From JAJXWB01 sp039808645 (lineage in GTDB: Bacteria; Pseudomonadota; Alphaproteobacteria; Rhizobiales; Beijerinckiaceae), in assembly GCA_039808645.1 (NCBI GenBank), contig JBDHTL010000088.1, positions 1 to 15,607 of the forward strand: DNA of 15,607 nt, given 5' to 3'. The notes under the pieces were generated by a model. It was not told where the DNA came from. It made no database searches and worked only from the letters and a program-made list of their open reading frames with translations. The stretch's first letter is position 1. Each line of letters starts with the position of its first letter. This document shows positions 1-6,261 of the stretch, piece by piece. The position numbers and the translations under genes were made by a program.

Positions 1-165
1 GACGGCGCGCGGCGCGCGCGACGTCGGCGCGGTGACGACGAGCGCCGGCACGGCCGAGACGCCGGACGGGGTCTGGGCATGGGCGGCGGGCGCGAGCGCC
101 GCGAATGAAAAAGCCCAGAGAAACGCGCGCGCGGAGACGCTGCGCAACAAAGCGACCGAAAGCAT
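1..165 (-). CDS. N-terminus of exported protein, probable TonB-dependent receptor (partial)
   Basis: The gene starts at ATG 165 and runs off the left edge after 55 codons with no stop. The start is preceded by a GGAG Shine-Dalgarno about 7 bases upstream. Residues 1-30 form a clear signal peptide: a basic residue near the N-terminus, a hydrophobic stretch (AFLWAFSFAALAP) and an AHA|Q cleavage site. The mature protein begins with a short spacer and then VPALVVTAPTS, which resembles the TonB-box/plug entry of outer-membrane TonB-dependent receptors (typically L/P-x-VVVTA). The upstream DUF2946-type gene on the same strand supports this, because such genes often sit beside TonB-dependent receptors, several of them copper-related. 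The ligand cannot be read from this fragment. The signal peptide is seen directly; the receptor call is inference from a short motif and context. Confidence 0.6.
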   Translation of the reverse strand, partial: MLSVALLRSVSARAFLWAFSFAALAPAAHAQTPSGVSAVPALVVTAPTSRAPRAV

Positions 166-220
166 GTCGAACTCCGAAGGCCGTGGGACGGGCGCGCAGG
201 CGCCGCCTTCGTCGAAATCA

Positions 221-238
221 GCGATTCCCGGGAATCGC
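221..238. promoter_or_regulatory. Perfect 18-bp palindrome upstream of the receptor gene
   Basis: GCGATTCCCGGGAATCGC is a perfect 9+9 inverted repeat with no spacer, centred 64 bases upstream of the ATG at 165. Its position just before an exported-protein gene would suit an operator for a dimeric regulator. It could also be chance in GC-rich DNA. No known regulator is assigned. Confidence 0.3.
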
Positions 239-275
239 GCCGAAGGACGCGCAGGGCGCCCGGATGCGCCAAACC

Positions 276-293
276 ACGGCGCGATCGCGCCGT
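276..293. repeat. Second perfect 18-bp palindrome, in the DUF2946-receptor gap
   Basis: ACGGCGCGATCGCGCCGT is a perfect inverted repeat lying 20 bases downstream of the stop codon of the DUF2946-type gene (read on the minus strand). With no loop it is a poor terminator and no T-run follows it. It contains GCGATCGC, which is a common word in GC-rich genomes. Function unknown. Confidence 0.25.
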
Positions 294-312
294 CAGTCCG
301 AACGACAGGGGT

Positions 313-699
313 TCAGGCGAGCGGAGGGCCGCGCGAGGTCGGCCCGCGCCGCCACGCCGGAGAGAATTGCCCCGCCGGGTCGATCCAGTAAGCAAGGCGC
401 TGCGCATGCCGGGTCGGCCCGTCGATCTGCGTCGGCGGGACGAGGCCCGGCGCATGGGACAGCGCGCAGGCGTCGCAATGGCCCGCGGCGGCGCCTTGCC
501 GCCCGTCCTGGTCATGGCCGGTCAGGCAGAGGTCCGGCAGCGTGCCGTCGGGCAGCGCATAGGCCGCCATCTCGATCGCGGAATGCGCGCCCGCGACCGG
601 CGCGACAGGCTTGTGCGCAAAGCCGAGCGTCGCCATCGTCAGCGCATAGAGCGCAACGACCCACAGATTCGCCCGGCTTTGTCGCAACCTTGGCAACAT
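313..699 (-). CDS. DUF2946-family small membrane/exported protein
   Basis: A 128-residue protein from ATG 699; an in-frame TTG at 729 would add 10 residues. Residues 12-28 (LWVVALYALTMATLGFA) form one hydrophobic segment, either a signal peptide or a membrane anchor. A Cys/His-rich middle follows: C58, H62, then H74-C75-x2-C78 (GHCDACALSH) with H82. The chain ends in RGPPLA, close to the RGPP(A) ending usual in DUF2946 proteins. The family has no established biochemical role. Its genes commonly neighbour TonB-dependent receptors, and the Cys/His cluster would suit metal binding, but that is inference. The stop codon lies 147 bases upstream of the receptor start on the same strand, so the two may be co-transcribed. 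No good Shine-Dalgarno was seen, so the start is uncertain. Confidence 0.7.
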   Translation of the reverse strand: MLPRLRQSRANLWVVALYALTMATLGFAHKPVAPVAGAHSAIEMAAYALPDGTLPDLCLTGHDQDGRQGAAAGHCDACALSHAPGLVPPTQIDGPTRHAQRLAYWIDPAGQFSPAWRRGPTSRGPPLA

Positions 700-874
700 C
701 AGGGCAGATAAGCCGCGCCCTCGCGCCAAGTCAATGCGGCGAATGTCGCGCCCTCCCGGCGGAACGGCTCGTCCGAAGAGCCGAATTGCAAGCCCGCACG
801 CGGCATGTCAGGTGTTGCGAAGGGCAAGCGAAAGACGGACGCGCCATCGGCGACGCATCCGGGAGCGGGTGCTG

Positions 875-2518
875 ATGACCGAGGCCGCCGACATCGCCGT
901 TCGCGAATTCCGCCAGATCCTGATCTGGCCGCTGCAGCTCATGCCGCTGCAGGCCGGTTGCGGACTGGCGCACCATTGGGACTTCCTGGAGCGCGATCCC
1001 AATCGGACATGGGTGGAGCTCGATGACGAATTTCCAGAAGAGCCCGGGGAGTTCCAGGAGCGGCACTACCGCGAATTCGTCGCCTTCCTGCCGCACGTCC
1101 AGCGGTTCCTCTACGGCGAGCGCGCATCGCGGACAGGGCGCACAACCTATGGCGAGTCGCCGATCCGCATTTTCCGCCGCCCCGACGTGAAGAAGGCGCG
1201 TCTGCGCTTTCACGGAGAGGCGGAAGCGACCGAGGTCGATGTGGTCCACACCGATCTCTATTTCTTCTTCGATGTCGACGTGGCGATCCTCGTCGTCGAA
1301 ATCGCCGCGCGCGACATTCCGCTGTCGCGGGCGCAGGACATGATCTATCGCTTCGGCCGCGCCTATCCGGCGGGGTGGAGCGAGGACGGCGCCGGCGTGA
1401 ATTGCCCGGAACGCGTCGAATGGCTCGGCGCCGACGGGGCCATTCTCGCGGCCTCCGACTACCAGGCGCGCACGAAGTACCTGACCTCGGTCTGCAAGGA
1501 TCAGGCGGCGGCCATCTCCTATCACTGGGAATATCTGCTCGCGCCCATGACGCTCAATCAGCGCGCGCAGATGGCGCCGGTGCGCTATCGGCAGCTCGAA
1601 TTCCATCGCATGCCGATCATGGCGTGTCTCGCGGTCGACGATCCGCGCACGCTCACCCGCGCCGACTACATGCGCCTCGCCTTCGCCTCCGCGCCCGGCG
1701 CGCCGACCGACACGCCCTACGCGGCGGGATTCCTGTCGGATTTCGAGCAGCGCTATTGCTACGACCGCTTCTACGACCCGCTGCGCGGCGACAGTTGGAC
1801 CAATACGCGCGTCTTGTGCAGCGGCCAGAGCTTCGTGGCGGTCGGACCGGCCGGCCGCTCGCTGTTCGTCGATCCCGAGCGCGGCTTTCTCTCGCAGTTC
1901 CGGCACCAGTATTTTCTGCTCGGCCTGATCGCGCACTTCCATCGCGCGGCGATCCTGATGCTGTCCGACCGGCTGGTCGCCACCGTCAGCCGGCTCGACA
2001 TGGAGAACAACGCGTCCGTCAGCCAGTTCCGTCACGACATCCGCCTGACGCTGGAAACGTTCCTGCGCTTCACGCACCGCTATTATTTTTCGGAAATCTC
2101 CGATCAATTGCCGATGCGCGACCTCTTCCGCATGTGGGTCGGGCATCTCGGCACGGACCGGCTGTTCGCCGAATTGCGCGACGAACTCGGCGACATGTCG
2201 TCCTATCTCGAGACCGATCTTCTGCGCCGCCAGGCCAAGACCATCCTGCAATTGACCGTGACGACCCTGCTCAGCCTCATCGGCACGGTCACCACGGGCT
2301 TCCTGGGCATGAACCTGTTCGCCCATGCCGACATGAGCGGGGCGGACCGGACGCTGATCTTCTTCGCCGTCCTGATCCCCACCACCCTGCTGCTGCTTTA
2401 CACGGTCATGGTGTCGCGGCGTTTCGCGGAATTCCTGGACTCGCTCGCCGACGAGGGCGCGACCTGGCGCGAAAGACTGGGCGCCTTCGTATCGGTATGG
2501 CGACGGGCCAGGCGCTGA
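875..2518 (+). CDS. CorA-like (GMN-motif) membrane transport protein
   Basis: A 547-residue protein from ATG 875, which follows a GGGAGCGGG ribosome-binding region. The frame is open upstream to 734, but that extension is Arg-rich and unlike the rest. The long N-terminal part (about 1-440) is soluble and rich in charged and aromatic residues. The C-terminus has two membrane segments, about 458-477 and 491-513, with the sequence LGMNLF at the end of the first (GMN at 478-480). Two C-terminal helices with GMN after the first are the hallmark of CorA Mg2+/divalent-cation channels. The loop after GMN (LFAHADMSGAD) lacks the usual MPEL-type sequence, and the cytoplasmic domain is larger than in classic CorA (about 316 residues). 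It is therefore a divergent superfamily member and its ion is unknown. It is transcribed alone, 145 bases from the divergent DUF2946 gene's open-frame start and 212 bases before livH. Confidence 0.7.
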   Translation: MTEAADIAVREFRQILIWPLQLMPLQAGCGLAHHWDFLERDPNRTWVELDDEFPEEPGEFQERHYREFVAFLPHVQRFLYGERASRTGRTTYGESPIRIFRRPDVKKARLRFHGEAEATEVDVVHTDLYFFFDVDVAILVVEIAARDIPLSRAQDMIYRFGRAYPAGWSEDGAGVNCPERVEWLGADGAILAASDYQARTKYLTSVCKDQAAAISYHWEYLLAPMTLNQRAQMAPVRYRQLEFHRMPIMACLAVDDPRTLTRADYMRLAFASAPGAPTDTPYAAGFLSDFEQRYCYDRFYDPLRGDSWTNTRVLCSGQSFVAVGPAGRSLFVDPERGFLSQFRHQYFLLGLIAHFHRAAILMLSDRLVATVSRLDMENNASVSQFRHDIRLTLETFLRFTHRYYFSEISDQLPMRDLFRMWVGHLGTDRLFAELRDELGDMSSYLETDLLRRQAKTILQLTVTTLLSLIGTVTTGFLGMNLFAHADMSGADRTLIFFAVLIPTTLLLLYTVMVSRRFAEFLDSLADEGATWRERLGAFVSVWRRARR

Positions 2519-2571
2519 GCTTCCCGCGGAGCCGCAAGCGCGGTCGCGCCGCATTTCAAGCCCGCGATCGG

Positions 2572-2596
2572 AAATTTAATTAATCGCTTAAAATTT
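2572..2596. promoter_or_regulatory. AT-rich island in the livH upstream region
   Basis: This 25-base stretch is almost entirely A/T in an otherwise GC-rich window, and its ends form an imperfect inverted repeat (AAATTTAA at the left, TTAAAATTT at the right). It lies about 135 bases upstream of livH in the 212-base gap after the corA-like gene. It is the most promoter-like sequence in the gap, but I could not pick out a convincing -35/-10 pair. Confidence 0.3.
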
Positions 2597-2698
2597 GCTT
2601 GCGTCCGTCCGGCGTTTGGTCGATGGTGCGGCGGCGTAGGGCAAGATTGTGCGACAGTTTTGAGCTGAACATTCGTCGCCCCGCGCAAAAAAAGAACT

Positions 2699-2714
2699 TG
2701 CCGAAAAATCGGCA
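2699..2714 (+). promoter_or_regulatory. Small hairpin just before the livH ribosome-binding site
   Basis: TGCCGA-AAAA-TCGGCA is a perfect 6-bp stem with a 4-base loop, ending 6 bases before the GGGGAGGAG ribosome-binding sequence of livH (2721-2729). In the mRNA it could affect translation initiation of the operon, or it could be a small operator. It is short and may be chance. Confidence 0.25.
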
Positions 2715-2730
2715 GACACAGGGGAGGAGA

Positions 2731-3603
2731 ATGCTCGACTTCGTCCAGCAGACGATCAGCGGAGTTGCGGTTGGCTGCGTCTACGGGCTGATCGCGCTCG
2801 GTTTCGTCCTCATCTACAAGGCCACGGAAGTCGTGAATTTCGCGCAGGGCGAACTCATGATGCTCGGCGCCTTCCTCTCCTTCACGTTCATCTCCTCGCT
2901 CGGCCTCAACTACTGGCTGGGCTTTGCGGCCTGCGTCGTCTGCACGGCCGTGCTCGGCATGGTCATGGAACGGCTCGTCGTCCGGCCGATCCTCGGCTAC
3001 CCGCAATTCTCGATCGTCATGGCGACCATCGGCCTCGGCATGGTGCTGCGCGCGCTCGCCGGCATGTTCTGGGGCACCGACGACCTGCGAATCGAGACGC
3101 CTTTTTCCAAAGGCGTGGTGCGCATGGGACCGCTGGTGATCGCAGCCGACAGCCTGTCGATCATCGTCGCGACGGCCCTGCTCTGCGTGATCCTCTACGC
3201 CTTCTTCCGCTTCACGCGCATGGGCGTCGCCATGCAGGCGGTCTCGCAGAACATGCTGGCGGCCTATTACATGGGCATTCCGGTCAAGCGCATGTTCGCC
3301 GCGATCTGGGCGATCTCGGCCATGGTCGCGACCACCGCCGGCATCCTGCTCGCGCCGATCACCTTCATTCACGCCAATCTCGGCTTTCTGGGGCTCAAGG
3401 CCTTTCCGGCGGCGGTGCTCGGCGGATTCACGTCGATCCCCGGCGCGCTCGCCGGCGGCGTCATCATCGGCGTGGTCGAAACGCTTTCGGGCTTCTACCT
3501 GCCGGAAGGGTTCAAGGACATCGCCGCCTACGTCGTGCTGCTCGCCGTTCTCCTCCTGCGTCCGCAAGGCCTGTTCGGCGGCGCGGCCCTGAAGAAGGTC
3601 TGA
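2731..3603 (+). CDS. livH: Branched-chain amino acid-type ABC transporter permease LivH
   Basis: A 290-residue inner-membrane permease, the usual length for LivH. The frame is open back to 2599, but ATG 2731 follows a very strong GGGGAGGAG Shine-Dalgarno and begins the conserved N-terminus. The family pattern is plain: GCVYGLIALGFVLIYKATE then VNFAQGE and LMMLGAF, multiple hydrophobic helices, a conserved central FRFTRMGVAMQAVSQN loop that contacts the ATPases, and a C-terminal LRPQGLFG. It forms the heterodimeric channel with LivM of a HAAT-family importer. It is the first gene of a six-gene operon, and its stop lies 4 bases before the livM start. The substrate is not fixed by the sequence. 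Liv-type systems also carry aromatic acids, urea, amides and dicarboxylates. Confidence 0.93.
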   Translation: MLDFVQQTISGVAVGCVYGLIALGFVLIYKATEVVNFAQGELMMLGAFLSFTFISSLGLNYWLGFAACVVCTAVLGMVMERLVVRPILGYPQFSIVMATIGLGMVLRALAGMFWGTDDLRIETPFSKGVVRMGPLVIAADSLSIIVATALLCVILYAFFRFTRMGVAMQAVSQNMLAAYYMGIPVKRMFAAIWAISAMVATTAGILLAPITFIHANLGFLGLKAFPAAVLGGFTSIPGALAGGVIIGVVETLSGFYLPEGFKDIAAYVVLLAVLLLRPQGLFGGAALKKV

Positions 3604-3607
3604 TCCT

Positions 3608-4729
3608 ATGGCCTTCAAGATCCGCACCGGCTACGAGGGCGACCTCGGCCTCTTCAAGACGCCGCAATCGATCGCGTCCTACGCGGCGCTTCTGCTGATC
3701 CTGTGCGCCGCGCCCTTTCTCGTCGGCTCGTATTTCCTCAGCCAGATCGTGTTCGTGCTGATCTACACGATTGTCGGCATCGGCCTCGTGCTGCTGTCGG
3801 GCTACGCCGGGCAGACGTCGATCGGCCACGCGGCGTTTCTCGCGATCGGCGCCTATATCGCCGCCAACGCCGCCAAGTTCGGCGTGCCGATCTACATCTA
3901 CCTGCCGGCGGCGGGATTGCTCACCGGCCTCGTCGGCTGGCTGGTCGGCCTGCCGGCGCTGCGCCTGCATGGCATCTATCTCGCCATCGCCACCTTCGCA
4001 TTCGCGCTGATCGTCGAGGAAATCCTCGCCCGCTGGGAGACGGTGACGCACGGCAACGAAGGCCTGATGGTCAAGCCGGCCGCGCTGTTCGGCAAGCCGC
4101 TAGGCGAGTGGGGGCTCTACTACCTCTGCATTCTCGTGACGGTCTTCGTCGTCGTCATCGCGGTCAACGTCATCCGCTCGCCGACCGGGCGCGCCTTTCT
4201 CGCGCTGCGCGACAGCGAGACGGCGGCGCGCAGCATGGGCGTCGATTCCGCGCGCTACAAGACATTCGCCTTCGCCCTGTCGGCAGGCATGACCGGGCTT
4301 GCCGGCGTGCTCTACGCGCACAAGCTGTCCTTCATATCGCCCGAGATGTTCACGCTCGCCCTGTCGATCGAATTCGTGATGATCATCATCATCGGCGGCA
4401 TCGCTTCGCTGCGCGGGGCGGCGCTGGGCGCCGTCTTCATGATCATGGTCGATCCGCTGCTCGTGCTGGTGAAGGACAAGCTGCCCGTCGCGATCGGGGC
4501 GCTCACCGGCTCGGCGGCGGCGCAGGACAAGGCGAGCGTGCTGCTCGCCACGCCCGGCGTCAAAAGCCTGATCTTCGGCCTGATCATCATCTTCTTCATC
4601 ATCTACGAGCCGATGGGCCTCGACGGCCGCTGGATGAAGATGAAGACCTGGTTCCGGCAATTCCCGTTCTACCGGCCGGCGACGTTCCGCCGCCAGAAGA
4701 TGTACCTGAAGTCGGAGCGCGGCCGATGA
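3608..4729 (+). CDS. livM: Branched-chain amino acid-type ABC transporter permease LivM
   Basis: A 373-residue inner-membrane permease and partner of LivH. Family features seen include VLLSGYAGQTSIGHAAFLAIGAY (about residues 59-81), LPALRLHGIYLAIATFAFA, the ATPase-contact loop ALRDSETAARSMGVD, and the late GGIASLRGAALGAVF segment. The C-terminus extends past the last helix (IIYEPMGLDGRW) by a basic tail of about 35 residues, ending in KSERGR. The start ATG 3608 is 4 bases after the livH stop, with GAAGG upstream. Its TGA overlaps the livG start in an ATGA arrangement, so translation is probably coupled. Confidence 0.93.
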   Translation: MAFKIRTGYEGDLGLFKTPQSIASYAALLLILCAAPFLVGSYFLSQIVFVLIYTIVGIGLVLLSGYAGQTSIGHAAFLAIGAYIAANAAKFGVPIYIYLPAAGLLTGLVGWLVGLPALRLHGIYLAIATFAFALIVEEILARWETVTHGNEGLMVKPAALFGKPLGEWGLYYLCILVTVFVVVIAVNVIRSPTGRAFLALRDSETAARSMGVDSARYKTFAFALSAGMTGLAGVLYAHKLSFISPEMFTLALSIEFVMIIIIGGIASLRGAALGAVFMIMVDPLLVLVKDKLPVAIGALTGSAAAQDKASVLLATPGVKSLIFGLIIIFFIIYEPMGLDGRWMKMKTWFRQFPFYRPATFRRQKMYLKSERGR

Positions 4730-5484
4730 CCTACTTCGCGCTCGACAACGTCTCGATCCAGTTCGGCGGCCTGAAGGCGGTCGACGGCGTCTCCTTCGAC
4801 GTCGCGAAGGGCGAGATCTTCACGATCATCGGCCCGAACGGCGCCGGAAAGACCACGCTCTTCAATCTCATCAGCCGCCTCTACAACGTGACGGGCGGCA
4901 AGATCGTCTTCAAGGACGAGGAGATCACGCAGCTCAACGCGCAGCAGATCGCGGGCCGCGGCATCGCGCGCACGTTCCAGAACATCGAATTGTTCGACAA
5001 TGCCTCCGTGCTGCAGAACCTGCTCGTCGGCCGGCATCGCCATTCGACGACGAAATTCTGGGAGGACCTGTTCTTCCTGCCCAAGGTGCAGCGCGAGGAG
5101 GTCGCGCATCGCCAGGCGGTCGAGGAAGTCATGGATTTCCTGCGCCTGCAACGCTACCGCGACACGCTGATCGCCGGCCTGCCCTACGGCGTGCGCAAGG
5201 TGGTGGAAGTCGGCCGCGCGTTGAGCATCGGACCAGAAGTGCTGTTGCTCGACGAGCCGTCCTCCGGCCTGAACGTCGAGGAAACGTCGCGCATGGCGGA
5301 GTGGATTCTGGAGATCAACCGCCGCCTCGGCATCACCATCCTCATGGTCGAGCACGACATGTCGCTGGTCAGCCGCGTCTCGGACCGCGTGCTGGCGCTC
5401 AACTACGGACGCATCATGGCGACCGGCACGGCGCAGGAAGTGCAGAGCCATCCCGATGTCGTCGCAGCCTATCTGGGAGCGTGA
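4726..5484 (+). CDS. livG: Branched-chain amino acid-type ABC transporter ATPase LivG
   Basis: A 252-residue cytoplasmic ATPase energising LivHM. The start ATG 4726 overlaps the livM stop (ATGA) and gives the standard N-terminus; the frame is open far upstream inside livM, which is only a shadow. Walker A is GPNGAGKTT, the Q-loop is RTFQNIELF, Walker B is VLLLDEPSSGLN, and the switch histidine is in MVEHDMSLV. The ABC signature reads LPYGVRK, where classic LivG has LPYGQQR. The LPYGV form is a known variant in liv-type systems for non-amino-acid substrates, so it is probably a subfamily mark and not a defect. It ends in VVAAYLGA, the usual LivG terminus, 3 bases before livF. Confidence 0.93.
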   Translation: MTYFALDNVSIQFGGLKAVDGVSFDVAKGEIFTIIGPNGAGKTTLFNLISRLYNVTGGKIVFKDEEITQLNAQQIAGRGIARTFQNIELFDNASVLQNLLVGRHRHSTTKFWEDLFFLPKVQREEVAHRQAVEEVMDFLRLQRYRDTLIAGLPYGVRKVVEVGRALSIGPEVLLLDEPSSGLNVEETSRMAEWILEINRRLGITILMVEHDMSLVSRVSDRVLALNYGRIMATGTAQEVQSHPDVVAAYLGA

Positions 5485-5487
5485 GGG

Positions 5488-6261
5488 ATGAGCGAGCCGA
5501 TCCTCCGCCTCGCCAACGTCGAGAGCGCCTACGGGCCGATCACCGCGATCCGGGGCGTCAGCCTCGAAGTGCCGCGTGGAAAGATCGTCGCGGTGCTGGG
5601 CGCCAACGGCGCCGGCAAGACGACGATCCTGAAGACGACATCGGGCGTGCTCGATCCAGTCACCGGCGTCGTCGAGCTCGAAGGCCGGCGCATCCAGGGC
5701 ATGGCGCCCGACGCCATCGTCGCGCTCGGCATGAGCCATGTGCCTGAGGGACGCGAGGTCTTTCCGTTCCTGTCGGTGCGCGACAACCTGCGCATGGGCG
5801 CCTATCTCCGGCGCGACGGCGACGGCGTGGCCGCCGACCTCGACAAGGTCTACGATTATTTCCCCGTCCTGCGCGAACGGCGCGACCAGCCCGCCGGCCT
5901 GCTTTCGGGCGGCCAGCAGCAGATGCTCGCCATTTCCCGCGCCCTGATGAGCCGGCCCCGGGTGCTGCTGCTCGACGAGCCTTCGCTCGGCCTCTCGCCG
6001 CTTCTGGTCAAGGAAATCTTCACGATCGTGCGCCGCCTGAACAAGGAGGAAGGCGTGTCGATCCTGCTCGTCGAACAGAACGCCAAGGTCGCGCTGGAGA
6101 CCGCCGACTACGGCTATGTGCTGGAGGTCGGGCGCGTCGTCATGCACGACACGAGCGAGGCGCTGATGAATTCCGACGAAATCCGCGAATCCTACCTCGG
6201 CGTCCATGCCGGGGATTCGCGCGGCCGAACCCGGCGCGAACGCGCGAGGGTCGCGCCATGA
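5488..6261 (+). CDS. livF: Branched-chain amino acid-type ABC transporter ATPase LivF
   Basis: A 257-residue second ATPase of the importer. Walker A is GANGAGKTT, the family segment GMSHVPEGREVFPFLSVRDNL is present, the signature is LLSGGQQQ, Walker B is VLLLDEPSLGLSP, and the switch histidine position has the LivF-typical VEQNAKVAL (glutamine in place of His). LivF proteins normally end soon after YLG. Here about 19 extra residues follow (HAGDSRGRTRRERARVAP), Arg-rich and apparently unstructured, which suggests the stop drifted downstream into coupling with the next gene. The start ATG 5488 has GTGAGGG immediately upstream, overlapping the livG stop. Its TGA overlaps the next ATG (ATGA at 6258-6261). 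Confidence 0.93.
   Translation: MSEPILRLANVESAYGPITAIRGVSLEVPRGKIVAVLGANGAGKTTILKTTSGVLDPVTGVVELEGRRIQGMAPDAIVALGMSHVPEGREVFPFLSVRDNLRMGAYLRRDGDGVAADLDKVYDYFPVLRERRDQPAGLLSGGQQQMLAISRALMSRPRVLLLDEPSLGLSPLLVKEIFTIVRRLNKEEGVSILLVEQNAKVALETADYGYVLEVGRVVMHDTSEALMNSDEIRESYLGVHAGDSRGRTRRERARVAP

Noticed and set aside
276..293. An intrinsic terminator for the DUF2946 gene
   Set aside because: The palindrome has no loop and no T-run on the minus strand, so it was listed only as a repeat.
105..875. A 256-codon plus-strand frame across the left-edge region
   Set aside because: Its translation is almost wholly Arg/Ala/Pro. It lies antisense to the DUF2946 gene and the receptor start, both of which have real protein features.
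731..2554. A 607-codon open frame on the minus strand
   Set aside because: It is exactly antisense to the CorA-like gene, low-complexity and rich in Arg, Glu, His and Asp, with no recognisable domain. Long antisense frames are normal in DNA this GC-rich.
2398..3627. A 409-codon open frame on the minus strand
   Set aside because: Antisense to livH, with charged low-complexity composition. A shadow of the permease's codon pattern.
4669..6207. A 512-codon open frame on the minus strand
   Set aside because: Antisense to livG and livF, which have intact ATPase motifs. The translation has the typical His/Asp/Arg-rich shadow composition and no family signature.
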